Origin: Brachynemurus nebulosus
Lineage: Eukaryota > Arthropoda > Insecta > Neuroptera > Myrmeleontidae
DNA: 64,000 nt
Assembly (NCBI GenBank): GCA_035578155.1
Contig: JAPWDM010000001.1
Location: forward strand, 19,131,725-19,195,724
Direction: 5' to 3'
The notes below the pieces were generated by a model. The model searched no databases. It worked only from the letters and a program-made list of their open reading frames with translations, and was not told the origin of the DNA. A program made the translations under genes and the position numbers. Shown one piece after another: positions 11,231 to 22,917 of this stretch. Position 1 is the first letter of the stretch, and each line of letters starts with the position of its first letter.

Positions 11231-12470
11231 TTAGTACGGGAGGTACTGGCGCATGAGTACCGAAAACTATTCCACCTCAATTTTTTTATGCGATCCTGTT
11301 GACATTGCCCTACTGATGATATAAATGCATGTTGCCAGGGGGCAACCCGGGGCCATATTGCTTAAACCGGAAGTTGTTTAAACAATTGCAAGGCATTGTC
11401 ATTTTTTAACCGGACAAATTTTTTTTATATTCTTTATTGAAATACAAATAAAAAAGGTCCTGTGACTTTTTACGATCAAGTTAATAGTTTTCGAGATATG
11501 AATTTTTAAAAGTTCAAAAAATCTCAAATTTGGGTACTTTTGACCCATGAAAAATATATTAAAAAAAAATAATAAAATATAAATAATATTTTTTTTAAAT
11601 TCTTTATACAATAGTTAATAATATCCTTAATAGAGATTTAAAAAAATTTCATTGTTTATACCTGTTTTTTAATTGTTAATTTCGCGCCCTCACAAGTATG
11701 CGTCCCCTACCTTTAAAATACCTTTAAGTATTTTTTCAACCGGACAAATTTTCTTTATATTCTTTATTGAAATACAAACAAAAAAGGTCCTATGACTTTT
11801 CACGATCAAGTTAATATTTTTAGAGATATGAATTTTTAAATATTCAATATTTTTCGAACCTTTAAAAATTCATATTTCTAAAAATATTAAATTGATCGTG
11901 AAAAGTCATAGGACCTTTTTTGTTTGTATTTCAATAAAGAATATAAAAAAAATTTGTCCGGTTGAAAAAATACTTAAAGGTATTTTAAAGGTAGGGGACG
12001 CATACTTGTGAGGGCGCGAAATTAACAATTAAAAAACAGGTATAAACAATGAAATTTTTTTAAATCTCTATTAAGGATATTATTAACTATTGTATAAAGA
12101 ATTTAAAAAAAATATTATTTATATTTTATTATTTTTTTTTAATATATTTTTCATGGGTCAAAAGTACCCAAATTTGAGATTTTTTGAACTTTTAAAAATT
12201 CATATCTCGAAAACTATTAACTTTATCGTAAAAAGTCACAGGACCTTTTTTATTTGTATTTCAATAAAGAATATAAAAAAAATTTGTCCGGTTAAAAAAT
12301 GACAATTGCTTGTAATTGTTTAAACAACTTCCGGTTTAAGCAATATGGCCCCGGGTTGCCCCCTGGCAACATGCATTTATATCATCAGTAGGGCAATGTC
12401 AACAGGATCGCATAAAAAAATTGAGGTGGAATAGTTTTCGGTACTCATGCGCCAGTACCTCCCGTACTAA
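11231..12470. mobile_element. 1.24-kb near-perfect foldback (palindromic) element
   Basis: The sequence from TTAGTACGGGAGGTACTGGC at 11231 to its inverse, ending CCCGTACTAA at 12470, reads almost the same on both strands. Arms of about 610 bases meet near 11850 with a loop of only about 30 bases. I see few arm differences (for example GATCAAG/GATAAAG, and a few bases near 11390/12305). Ends fit a TA target duplication plus TIR GTACGGGAGG. Each arm also contains two direct copies of a unit of about 110 bases starting AACCGGACAAATTTT (11407 and 11742 in the left arm), so the whole holds four. Identical 70-codon frames on opposite strands are a by-product of the symmetry, not genes. A transcript would form a very long hairpin. 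Confidence 0.8.
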
Positions 12471-14458
12471 TTCCAGTTTATTGAGTATTTTGTAGAAGTT
12501 AAAGAGTTTCCAAGAGGTACAAAAAATTCAAAGAATTAAATACCATTTTCTCAACATATATTTTGGCAGAAATATTAACATAAAAAAGTAAAATAATATA
12601 AACTCGTATTTGGCTTCATAAAAATTTTAAATTATATTTTATTAAAAATTTCAAGACATAAAAGGTCATTATTTAAATTATTTTTTATTTTAATTTTCAA
12701 AAAGGAAAAAAGTTATAAAACACTGATTATTTTAAAAAGATTATTTTATATAAAAAAGTAACTGAATTAGCATACAATTAAATTTTAGCAACAGAAGTCA
12801 AAACTAACTTATCATGGAAATTTTTTCGCCGAAAACCTACGCAAAAAAAAAATTAATTTAAAAAAGTTGTTTTATTATAATTTGTTAACGAGAAAGAATG
12901 TGTTATAACAATTTTTTATCATTCCATAAAACGCAATTTTTAATGAAAATATATCAACGGCGCCAACCCGCAGTAAGGTGACAACACAATAACGGAGAAG
13001 TAACGTTGAAAAGTGAACATAGCATTTGGATCATTAAAAATTGAAATAACGTGGTCTAAAGAGAATACCGGATGCGTATATAAAATACAATATTAATGAG
13101 TAACAAGAAAATACGGCAGAGGTGTACTCAAGTTTATTTATATGATGTCAAAAAGAAAACTTCAAGTGAACGCTGAATGAAGGGAACACCATGTTTCGGA
13201 ATTGGTGAATTAAATTTATTATTTATATTATAGGGGTCGGTAAAGTTTTTTTTAGACCAGATTGTAAAAATATTAACTCGAAGATAAGTTCTACTTAAAG
13301 CAATAAATAAACAGGTTAACATTTTTTTTTATAAGGAAATAATATTTTCACATTAACAATATTTACCGTTACAAAAAATAAAAAAATATTTCCAATTATT
13401 AATAAGTGTGGACATCAGTATCGTAATATTGTCTCCTACAGCTTCGTATACAAGTCGATGTAGCAAAGTCCTACTCTATACTCTATTACTACTCAAATTT
13501 AGCCAAAGAGTACCTCTTTACCGTTATTAGTTTTTATGTTGCGATACCTATTATGTTTTTGAAAATATTTTTTCATACTTACAAACATGCATTTCCAGTT
13601 CAATGTAATATGAGGAATGAAGTAACAAGCACCTTTTTAGGTCTTTTGCGAAATAGTTATTGTATTAGACAAATATAAATCCTCGTGCAGATGATTGTAA
13701 TCTGTGAAAATTGTAATTTAATATTAAAACCACACATTCAAAAATGTATTAATTTCTAATGTCGCGGGCCTAATCGCGATACTAGTAAGAAAGGATCAAT
13801 TTTAATTTTAAGCGTAATTTTAGTTACTCCAAAATAATTTCGATAATGTGCGAATCTAATTCGCACACCAAGTATTTTATACAATATTCAGAAGACTCAA
13901 CGACAGGAGGGTAGCCGGGGTTCTTTGGGGAAAAAATTTGAAAAAATGTGGTTTATTGTGATATAATACGGGGTCTGCTATTTCTCTCCACATCCCTGAT
14001 ACTGAAAGCAAACACAGTTAATGACAAATGGAGCTACTACTATTCATCATTTACTAACGTATCCTTTTGCATTAAGAGTTGGATACTTCCGGAACAAATC
14101 AACGTAGAGAAAAATTTAAAAAAGGAATTTGAAGCTGAATAAACAGGCTATCATGTCAGTACCATGGTTTTACTGTAAAAAAAATTTTCAAGCCCGTAGA
14201 CCAAAAAAAAGAGCAAAAAATTTGCAAAAACTTTTTTTGTGTTATTCCTTATAATTGCTTGATAACTGTCACTTCTAAAAATTTTTGGACGAAAGATCTG
14301 AAAACTAGAATCTTCGAGCTTCAAAATGCTTTTTTTAACATCTCGATACAACCATTTTCCACGTAAATACAGCCCTTCAAAAATCACTAAAAAATTAACA
14401 AATTTTTTTGCTCCCTTAATTGTTTGTAGTAGTATATTAAAAAATTTTGACATAATAA
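12471..14458. other. Unassigned AT-rich stretch
   Basis: No supported gene or delimited repeat. Poly(A)/poly(T) runs and short chance frames only. A 100-codon minus-strand frame at 14151-14453 is Lys/Phe-rich without motifs. Confidence 0.4.
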
Positions 14459-14765
14459 TGGTGGCGGTAAGGGTTAAATAGTGAAGTCCCCAAAAGACAC
14501 GCCCTGGATAATAACTTAATTTAGATTTGTTCTAGGAGTTTCTATTATACATGTCATATCCACTAAAAAAACACAAAACAACCATAAAATTTTGTCGCAA
14601 AAACGGTGGAAGAGAGGATTAAAACTGAAACCCGCAAAAGGTACACCCTGAATACTAATTTTACCCAAGTACAAACTTTCTAGTCTATTTGGGGAGCCTC
14701 TGGGCGCGTCAAACCTACCGAGAAATACGAAGAAAACATGAAATTTTGGCATCCACGCCTCCACG
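14459..14765 (+). repeat. Two diverged monomers of the GGTAAGGGTTAAA satellite
   Basis: Units of about 150 bases begin at about 14459 (GGTGGCGGTAAGGGTTAAA) and about 14608 (GGTGGAAGAGAGGATTAAAAC). Each continues through a CCCGCAAAAGG(T/C)ACACCCTG-like block, a TACAAA-T-TTCTAG block and a TTTGGGGAGCCTCT-like block. The same order of blocks is found in the array at 55.5-56.0 kb and the single unit at 30.1 kb. Confidence 0.55.
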
Positions 14766-15654
14766 GCTGACTAGCCATGGACGCTTAAAAAGTAATTCTT
14801 TGACAGCAGAAAGCATATAAATTTTTTCTATAGAACTCTTTGAGACTTGAGTGCTATTAATATCTCTCTTTAAATTATCCAAAACTTGTAAATTTGTTTC
14901 CGATTTTCTAAAATTGATTGTTTGCTCAGAGCTACAACAATCAATTTCTGAATATTGGAGCTCCTAATTATTGGAGCTATTTAAAATGTGTAGGTACAGA
15001 AAATTCAGAAATTATTCATAAGGATGTCAAAAGTTTGAAGCAAATTCAAAGTTTCGACATTCAGTATGCGAAGTTCACAGAACCGTTAAGTTCTGGCAAT
15101 TAAAAATAGCTTTGGCTTAAAAAATAATTATTTTACAGCGAAAGGTTATGAGACTTTTCTGTAGAACTGCTGGAGTGATACGCGGAGTGAAGTCTTACCA
15201 AATCAGTCAACACTCACAAAATAAACATTTTTTTCTAGACAACCGGTTTTGATATCTGTTAGCCAATTTTGTTAGTTCTGTTGTCCCAATTTTTAAATGC
15301 ACAGGTATATAAAAAATTGCAACTAAATGCGATAAGTTACGAATGTATACATGCAGATAATTAATAATGAAATAAATTATATGATTATACACGAAACTGA
15401 CAGTATTTTTGTATATTTATTATGGTTACTATCGGTTGGTTTACTATTGTAACGAAGATGGCTAGTCTGTCGTAAGTTATCGTAAGAAAAATGGGTATAG
15501 AACAATAACATAGATCTGACCTACCTGTCCAGCAAATAGTGTCAGATTGATATATCTTGGCTTTGGTATAGTTATATACCTAGTACAAAAGATTTTAACT
15601 TGTCTTTCTACAAACCAAAAAAAAAAGTACAAACTTGAACCATAATCGGGTTCA
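14766..15654. other. Unassigned stretch
   Basis: Nothing I can support: only short open frames and no clear repeats. Confidence 0.35.
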
Positions 15655-16060
15655 TTTACAGTATTTACGGCATAATTCACCTGTCAGCTATTCAGCATCT
15701 AGAAAAAAATACCATTCAACAATTTATTAAATATCATAAAATTTAATACTCAAAAATGGCAGGGCCCATCGTTGGATTTTTATCTGTGTATGTTTGTCCG
15801 TTGTCTAATGCATTTATGTGTTCCTGTCTGTTTTGTGTATGTTTTTATTTTTACTGTGTATGGCGGCGCATGCCCTTAGTTGGCGATGCCGCCGGACACC
15901 GCTGACCGCGCCATCCACCGGCAGTAGTGTCCCAATTTTAATAAAAAAAAAAAAAAAAAAAAATACTCAAAACTGAGTTAATTTAGTTTTCTATCGAATT
16001 AGTAAACCTGAACTAACCTTATATTATTCACAAATTAATAAATTAATTACTTCCAAATAT
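15655..16060 (+). repeat. Dispersed repeat, copy split by a retroposon
   Basis: Blocks TTTACAGTATTTA, CACCTGTCAGCTATTCA and CAACAATTTATTAAATATCAT on the left, and AATTTAGTTTTCTAT and CAAATTAATAAATTAATTAC on the right, match the uninterrupted copy at 21068-21262 in order and orientation. The match is broken only by the insertion at 15756-15961. Confidence 0.75.
15756..15961 (+). mobile_element. Short retroposon with poly(A) tail and 11-bp target duplication
   Basis: An insertion of about 206 bp, noticeably GC-richer than its surroundings, ends in AATAAA followed by about 21 A residues. It is flanked by AATACTCAAAA at 15745-15755 and again at 15962-15972. The related copy at 21.17 kb has this 11-mer once, so it shows the empty site. 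A poly(A) tail plus target duplication is the signature of LINE-driven (target-primed) retroposition. I see no tRNA-type A and B boxes, so it is more likely the 3' end of a truncated LINE or a processed transcript than a tRNA SINE. The source is not recognised. Confidence 0.75.
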
Positions 16061-17874
16061 AAATTTATATGTAAATAAACAAGCCGATAATTACTAAACT
16101 ATTTCAACATACATAATTATTAGATAATAATAATATCGAACTAATCGTAAACAGACCCATGTCCCATGTTCAAAGCTTATTGAACGTTCAATAAGCATTC
16201 AATTAATTTACAAAGTAGATAAAACATAGCACAGGTGAAATGCCTGCAGGTCAATTTGTCAATATTTTGTTAATATATTATTTTTTAATTTTATATTTTT
16301 TACCTACATGCCTAATTATAAATCACAACAGACTTTTTTTAAAATTTTTTTTATAATTACTATAATTTATTCATAAATAATCATAGTACTAACTTGTAAT
16401 TAATATTAGTGGTGTCTAGTTTGTGGTCGGGACATCTTAATTTGAATATTGGCCCCGGAAATATCTTTTGAAAATATATGTTCATATTAGTGCGAGTATC
16501 ATGTAGAATCGAAAAATATAGTTAGGTTGGACAACCTTTGTTAGTTTGCTTGTCCATCGGCAAAATTCAAAGAAATTTCGAATAAAATTACTACAAAGAT
16601 CCAAGACCCCGCGAGGTGGTAACCTGGCTTAACTAGTTAAAAACAAAACACAATTTTTATTGCTTTAGTCGGAAGAAATACTACCAAAAAATATTTAAAA
16701 AAAATAAAAAATAAATAGATTTTGTAGGTACTCTCTTACAAGCCGGTTTCAAGCTATTATTTTTAGAAGACATCCGTACCATCTAAACAGTGACGACCTA
16801 AAAGTTTTTTAGTAATGTTCTCAAAACTACATTTTTCAAATGGAAGGGACCAACAGAAGAAATATTGTTTAACTTCTTGAGTTACTTCCCAATTTTTTTT
16901 TCTTTTTTGCAATTAAGGCAGTATTCTAGTCGAGAATTTTTTAAATTTCGGTATTTTAGTTTCATTTTTTACAATTGTAGACCTGTAAAAATGTGTTCTG
17001 AAAAGGAAATTAAAAAATTTTAAGTAATTGTAAAGCCTTTTTAATACAATATGTTCCGGATTATACTTCGAAACTTTATTTTTCTTGAAACTACATTTTT
17101 AAAGTTGTTCATATGATATCTCGAATTCTATTTATCTAATCGACTTCAAATTTAACATTACCTTCAATATAATATGTTGTTTTATGGCAGGAACTACGGA
17201 TATTGCAGTTTTAATTTTTAAGCTTTTTCACAAATAAAAATCCTTGGAAAAAACGTAAAAAAAATAATTTTTTCAAACAGTCGTCATTTTTCAATTTTTT
17301 AATTATTTTTCCACTGTAATTTTTAAGAATTACGACCTTTCTAAACCTGAAACCTTTTTTTGTTGCTAATGAACACAAATCCCAATATCGTGTCAACCAG
17401 CTAGTAGATTAGAAGTCCTTGAATTTTAATTTTTTATATGAAAAATTTTTTATATGTCCTTAAAACATCAATAAATATATGGTAAAAAAATTATTTTTAT
17501 CTAACTCCAACGATATAAACACGTGCTAATTACTTAAGTATTCGCCTATCAAAGAAACTAAATACTTTTATTATGAAACGGAATAACAGAATTTAACATA
17601 TCGTATTCGTAAGATAGGTACCTATAATATTTCAAACATTAAAACAATAAGCAACAATATAGTAGCACTATATATATTTTCATTATAAATTAGCCGTATC
17701 AATTTTCAAAAATATAAATAATAAATACACAATTCTTAGAATTGTTTATGATAAATCAGAAAACATAAAATATTCATACAACGTATAATTAATTGTATCG
17801 TTTACACGAGGTTAATATGGAAAGACAATAAAATTATGCAAACAAATAAATAAAAATATTTACTGTTTGTTTTC
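16061..17874. other. Unassigned AT-rich stretch
   Basis: No supported gene or repeat. Open frames are short and Lys/Phe-rich, as expected by chance. Confidence 0.4.
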
Positions 17875-17882
17875 CTCTAAAT

Positions 17883-18121
17883 TGGGGGTGGCCAACCCAA
17901 ATGATCTTGCGAGCCACTTTGGAAACGCATCATAACTCCGCGAGCCGCATATAAACTATGTATTCCCATATATTATGTGTTTTTTTTTTAATACATTGGT
18001 TTTCACTACCTTGGTCATTATAAAATAAATATATTTTGTATAAGTGTGATAAATCTCACGGGTCAAAAAAAGTTCAAGGCGGACCACATGAGGCCCGCAG
18101 GCCGCGGGTTAGCCACCCCTG
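17883..18121. mobile_element. hAT-type MITE with GGGTGGCCAACCC ends
   Basis: The left end TGGGGGTGGCCAACCC and the right end GGGTTAGCCACCCCTG are inverted repeats. Flanking 8-mers are CTCTAAAT (17875-17882) and CTCTATAT (18122-18129), a 7/8 match that fits an aged hAT duplication. Ends of the CAGGGGTGGCYAACC type are common in Charlie/Tip100-like hAT MITEs. The 239-bp body shows GAGCCGCAT and AGGCCCGCAGGCC words and has no coding capacity. Confidence 0.7.
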
Positions 18122-18164
18122 CTCTATATGATTTAACAAAATGAAAAAATATTCCTATTATTGT

Positions 18165-18232
<68 letters not shown>
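18165..18232. repeat. (AT)n microsatellite
   Basis: A run of AT dinucleotides of about 65 bases, followed by ACGTATAT. A minus-strand frame through it encodes only Ile-Tyr repeats and is not a gene. Confidence 0.95.
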
Positions 18233-18234
<2 letters not shown>

Positions 18235-18593
18235 GTATATTATTCAGAAGCTTGTAAAATTCAGAAGCTTGTGTCAATATGTTCCAGAAAATATTTTTTT
18301 TTCGAAAAATTGATAATTTAATTAAAAATATTTGATTTACAAAAGTATAACTTAAATTTTTCCCGTTCAATAGATGAGACAATCAACTGATAGAAGATTG
18401 CAGCAAAAATTTTAAATATTACAAGCAAGCAATGGTAGTTTTGAAAAATAAAAACTTTGCAAAAAAAAAAAAATAAAAATTAATAAAACGATTTAAAGTA
18501 TGATCTTAAGTAAAGCATTTTTCTAAATTTTCTGAATTTTCTTGCCCATCATTTATATTTTTAGGGAAAAGTTTAAGAAATGTGCTTTGTTCC

Positions 18594-18628
18594 CGGACCG
18601 TACCATTTCTCTCCACGGTCCAGGTCAA
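18594..18628. mobile_element. Terminus of a GGGCCGTGGAGAGA-type element (fragment)
   Basis: The end GTACCATTTCTCTCCACGGTCC is the inverse of the terminus at 19427 (GGGCCGTGGAGAGAAGTACG). It looks like the right end of an otherwise unrecognisable element to its left. Similar ends are typical of hAT relics. Confidence 0.35.
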
Positions 18629-19424
18629 AAAGAGTTATAGGATTGAAGGAATGTTTTCACTTGAATGACCTCTCTAATGCAAATAGGTACATCTCTAAAC
18701 CTCTTCACCGAAATTGAAAGCGATTAAAGATAAGTAACAAGCAAAAAAATCGGCTGGCAGTAAGAAAAGAAAAATTAAAATTGAAAATTGGATTTATATT
18801 TAATACTATTCAGCACTTATTTCACTTACTGACTGGTTTACGGACGCAAAATCAGCCGAATTAGATAGCGCTTAAAATCAAAATTATTATCAACATAAAA
18901 AGCAGCAAAATACGTAAATAATAAAACCATTTAAGTACATCGTATTACATTATAAAGAAAATTCTAAGAATTACCAATCCCAGAAAAATGAAAAGATTTA
19001 AATTCCATCATTTCTCCTATCCATCATATATATAGTAAAAGTATTAAAACATTGCACACAAATGATTTCTTTTTGAGGATAATTTAACTTATAAAGCACT
19101 ACAAACAGACGAAATAAAATTTATTACAATTTTCTCTTGATGTAAAATTGTAAACCATTACGAAGATTGAAATATACATGAAAATAAATGTTCAACAAAA
19201 GAAATATATATGTTACCTACTTAATGCGATTTTAAAAAGGGTTTACAAGACGAAAACATGATTAATATCTCCGATACAATCAACAACAACCAACCAAAGA
19301 AAAAAAAAACTGGGAAACAGGGGGAATATATGAATATAAATTTTCATTTAAACCTACTGAAAAAGTGGTTATCGATCGGATACTTAAAAATAGATGAATA
19401 CCATGCTTTATATTAAGTTGTTAC
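18629..19424. other. Unassigned AT-rich stretch
   Basis: No supported feature between the two hAT-like termini. Confidence 0.35.
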
Positions 19425-19595
19425 CAGGGCCGTGGAGAGAAGTACGAGTCCTGAAGATAAACCAGATTTTTCCCCAAAAATGTACGTAACAGTCCAAAAA
19501 GATAAACCTACACATTTTTTCGTGGGCCTCCTTTTCAAGTCCGCGCTCCGAGGCAACAACCAGAGCTTTACCCCCTCTCGTCGATAATGGTTTAC
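19425..19595 (+). mobile_element. hAT-like relic with CAGGGCCGTGGAGAGA terminus
   Basis: It begins CAGGGCCGTGGAGAGAAGTA and runs through TTTTCCCC, CGTGGGCCTCC and TCCGCGCTCCGAGG to a plausible far end, ACCCCCTCTCGTCG. A related terminus, CAGGGCCGCATAGAGAG, occurs at 31546. No target duplication is readable. A 73-codon minus-strand frame here is just the translated repeat. Confidence 0.45.
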
Positions 19596-20270
19596 TATAT
19601 TGACAATTTATATCGGTTGCATTGTACATTACTTACGTGTAAAGTCAGATCATTGATATTTGGACTGACTTTTCAAGCTTAGGAATAAGTAATCTATGCA
19701 AGTATTAAAGGGAAGCGTCACTCGTAAAACAGATAATATTTTTAAATACAACTGGTCTGAAAACAGGGTGGTATTTGTTAGAAGTAATAAAATGTAAACA
19801 TGTTAAACCCGGACCGAGTACAGTTGAGGCAACCAGAAAAACATTGATTTCAGTGGAGGCATATATTATGTAGCTAATGAAAAGACACCAGAACATTATT
19901 TCCAGAACTTTTATTCTTTTTGGAACTTTTATTCTAGACAGACATCAAACCAATACTCTTTAGGAAGTTCTAAAATAAAAAATGCTTGTGAAAATTTTCA
20001 TTCAGGAAAGAAAATGTTCACAATATTTCCACTATTTCATTTTTATACTTAAAGTGATTTGAGTAGCTAGACACAATTCGAAAACATTTGTCTAATTCGA
20101 AGTTACGGAAACCGGATATTTAGAAACCATGACCAACTTAAAAAAAAATATCAAAAATTTCAAAAATCTGAGAATTCAAACAAAGGAGCTTTGTCATTAG
20201 CGAGCAATTTTGTATAGACTACAGCAAGGCTTTTATATAAAAACAGAATTAAAAAAAAAAAATGTTTATA

Positions 20271-20508
20271 TTAGGGTAGGGCGGGGAAAAAAAGACACCC
20301 GTGCAGGTGGGGTAAAAATAGACATAAATTTTCATTAACTTCAAGTGTTAAATTTGGAAAATAAAAAGTATTATAACAAAATACACAGTATATATTTTGT
20401 TATAATACTTTTTATTTTTCAAATTTGACACTTGAAGTTAACAAAAATTGATGTCTATTTTTTACCCCACCTGCGCGGGTGTCTCCTTTTTACCCCGCCC
20501 TACTCTAA
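20271..20508. mobile_element. 238-bp foldback MITE
   Basis: Almost the whole unit is an inverted repeat. The left arm TTAGGGTAGGGCGGGG, GACACCCGTGCAGGTGGGG and ATTATAACAAAATA is mirrored to TACCCCGCCCTACTCTAA on the right, with the turn near 20390. Terminal TTA/TAA fits a TA target of mariner type. It has no coding capacity. Its size and symmetry resemble a small version of the 1.24-kb palindrome at 11.2 kb, but the sequences differ. Confidence 0.75.
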
Positions 20509-21019
20509 ATAACGTTTTGAACAAATATCATTCAAAATTTTCAAATTTGTATATGTTTACGCGTGCATCATTTTGTCGAATTTTATAATCATCAACTATG
20601 AAATTAGAAACGCATCTCACGCATAAAAAGAAAACATTCAGCCCGAATTTATTATGTGACGTATCATATCACGGCAATACAGCAAACCCAAACATCATAT
20701 ATTTTTTCGGTGTCATGCCGATAAATTTGTCAATAAAATTATTTTACGGGTGTTACACATGTCTTTGCTAGTTTTCTGACGCCTATTTTTCGTATTTGAT
20801 AACTCAATCGACAAAAATATTGAGACATTTTTTGAACCTTAATATACAAAAGATTTCATTAAAATAAATTCACATTCTATAATTAAATAAAAAATAATTT
20901 AGAAACCTAATAAAAAATTTTTATGTTTAAAAGATTGTTTGTTAAGTTATATAAAAAAAAATTATAATAATAAAAAAAAATTGTAAATGTTTGGTGCAGT
21001 TCATCTGGAAAAACTGAAA

Positions 21020-21075
21020 AGACATTTGATCATCTCACGGCTGAATTAGTGCACAAAGTTTGAAAACCGCTGATT
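21020..21075. mobile_element. hAT-like 3' terminus relic
   Basis: GTGCACAAAGTTTGAAAACCGCTG, read in reverse, gives a CAGCGGTTTTCAAACTTT-type end typical of hAT elements. A related end, TGCACAAAGTTTGGAGACCACTGG, occurs at 21283-21306. Full elements are not delimited. Confidence 0.4.
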
Positions 21076-21262
21076 TACAGTATTTAAAATGGAACACGTA
21101 ATTTACCTGTCAGCTATTCATCATCTAGAAAGAAGTACTATTCAACAATTTATTAAATATCATAAAATTTAATACTCAAAACTTGAAATTAATTTAGTTT
21201 TCTATGGAATTAGCAAACCTGAACTAACATTATATTATCCACAAATTAATAAATTAATTACC
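21068..21262 (+). repeat. Dispersed repeat, uninterrupted copy (empty site)
   Basis: It carries the same blocks as 15655-16060 but reads straight through ACTCAAAACTT, where the other copy holds the poly(A) retroposon. Similarity stops at TTAATTAC on the right. Confidence 0.75.
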
Positions 21263-21954
21263 TCCAGGGGAGGGGGCGTTAATGCACAAAGTTTGGAGAC
21301 CACTGGTTTAAATGGAATATGTGTTTTAACCTTACATCGAGTGAAAATTTTTTGCTTTCGAGACTTTATAGGGTAATTTTTAAATATATATTGTAAAGTA
21401 ATTTTTAAATGAAGTCTATCCTTATAATTTTTAATAATAAAATTCATATTATTAAAATAACTGTATCATCTAATAAAAGTTTTATATGATAATCTCATTA
21501 ATTTTTTTTTAATTGTCTATTAAAATTTTACAAAAATTTGATGTATGTAAAATTGGATGATTTGTACATCTCCTATGAATGTACGGATCCCATTTGTATC
21601 AGGCATCCGAAAATTGATTAATTCTTAAAAGTTTCAGATAAAATTCAAGAACAAATAACATTTTATAACATCACATGACATAAAGAATGCTATACCGTGT
21701 AACTAGATTGTAAAATAAAATGAAATTTGAAAAAAAGTCATTAAAATTTTTATTTTAAAGAACCTTAGATCAAGATTTGTGATTTCAGAAATTTTTCTGA
21801 AACTTCTAATTTTAGAAAAATGAAGCCACTGTAGACTGTAATTAAAAAACGAGTCGTGAAGTGCAACTTGTGCTTGCGCAAATAATGTTCTGTACAATCA
21901 GTGGTTTCTATGTGGACTGATATTTTAATTCAATTTACACCACATTCTTAATCC
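21263..21954. other. Unassigned AT-rich stretch
   Basis: Apart from the hAT-like end near 21283-21306, nothing is supported. Confidence 0.35.
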
Positions 21955-22268
21955 TCATGAATTTTTTTCAGATTTTTCTGAGCGATCCTTCTGAATTCGT
22001 TCTTTAATTAACTTTCCTTTGATACGCTACTCAGTGCCTTTGAGGAGAAAATTGTTTTCCACTTTTGAGGTTATCCCCTGAAATTAACAACCGGAATTCA
22101 AATTTAACTTCACATCTATAATCAAGTTGCCACACTCTATTTCTGTGCCAAATTTTAAACTTTCACGTCGAACGGTTTTAGAGAAAATCGCTTGTGACAG
22201 ACGGACAGACACCGAAGTGATTTCATAAGTGTTCCGTTTTATCAATTTTGGTACGGAACACTAAAAAT
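21955..22268 (+). repeat. GACGGACAGACACCG / TACGGAACACTAAAAA dispersed repeat, copy 1
   Basis: The unit runs from a TTCCTTTGATACGCTACTCAG block through TTATCCCCTGAAATTAAC and AGAAAATCGC to the end block GACGGACAGACACCGAAGTG, then GTTCCGTTTT...GGTACGGAACACTAAAAA, which can form a hairpin. The same blocks occur in reverse complement at 39661-39905. End blocks of this kind are widespread in insect genomes. I cannot assign a class. Confidence 0.6.
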
Positions 22269-22917
22269 TACGTTGTTAGAAAACATTATTTAGTGAGATC
22301 TATAAATATTAAAATGTTGATTTAATTAAATAAATAAATGTCTTTAAAACAAAACAGTTGATAAAATTGTTAATATAATGTGAGCAAATAAAAATAATTA
22401 ATAATAAAACACGAAAAATTAAAAAGAAAATAAGCTACCGAATTTTTAAAAGTGCCAGAGTGTAAAACGTAGCACTTTCATCAAGTTTGGGAAGCTTGAA
22501 AATGTTATAATTTATCCGACTAGTGTAGTCAATTTACCGAATCGATCTTTGTATCATTATTTTTGCATTTATTTAGCACTTTTGTTTTATTTTTATTTAT
22601 CTCACAAGATTATTAAATTTTTTACATTTTATGATACATTACGTTATTTTATCATATTTTAAAACCATAGGAAAAAGTGAAAAATTATTTTCCTTTTCTA
22701 GAAATACACAATTTTGTGGGTAAACTATATGAATATAAAAATTTGTATTCAACACTAAAACCATTTTTACATTAATTAATGAAATAACTTTATAAGACTA
22801 AATAAATTTTTGGAAAAATATCCTTCTAACCTGATTTTTATAGACGCAGAAAAGAAAATCTGCAACTCGGCATTTTTATTTTTATATAATTTCGTTCGCA
22901 CTTCCCACTTCGAATAA

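Noticed and set aside
11399..11611. 70-codon frame, duplicated on the other strand at 12090-12302 with one residue changed
   Set aside because: The pair is a by-product of the palindrome; Lys/Phe/Ile-rich composition and no motifs.
18158..18382. Minus-strand frame ending in Ile-Tyr repeats
   Set aside because: It is the translation of the (AT)n microsatellite.
19408..19629. 73-codon minus-strand frame
   Set aside because: It lies across a hAT-like relic terminus and has no independent support.
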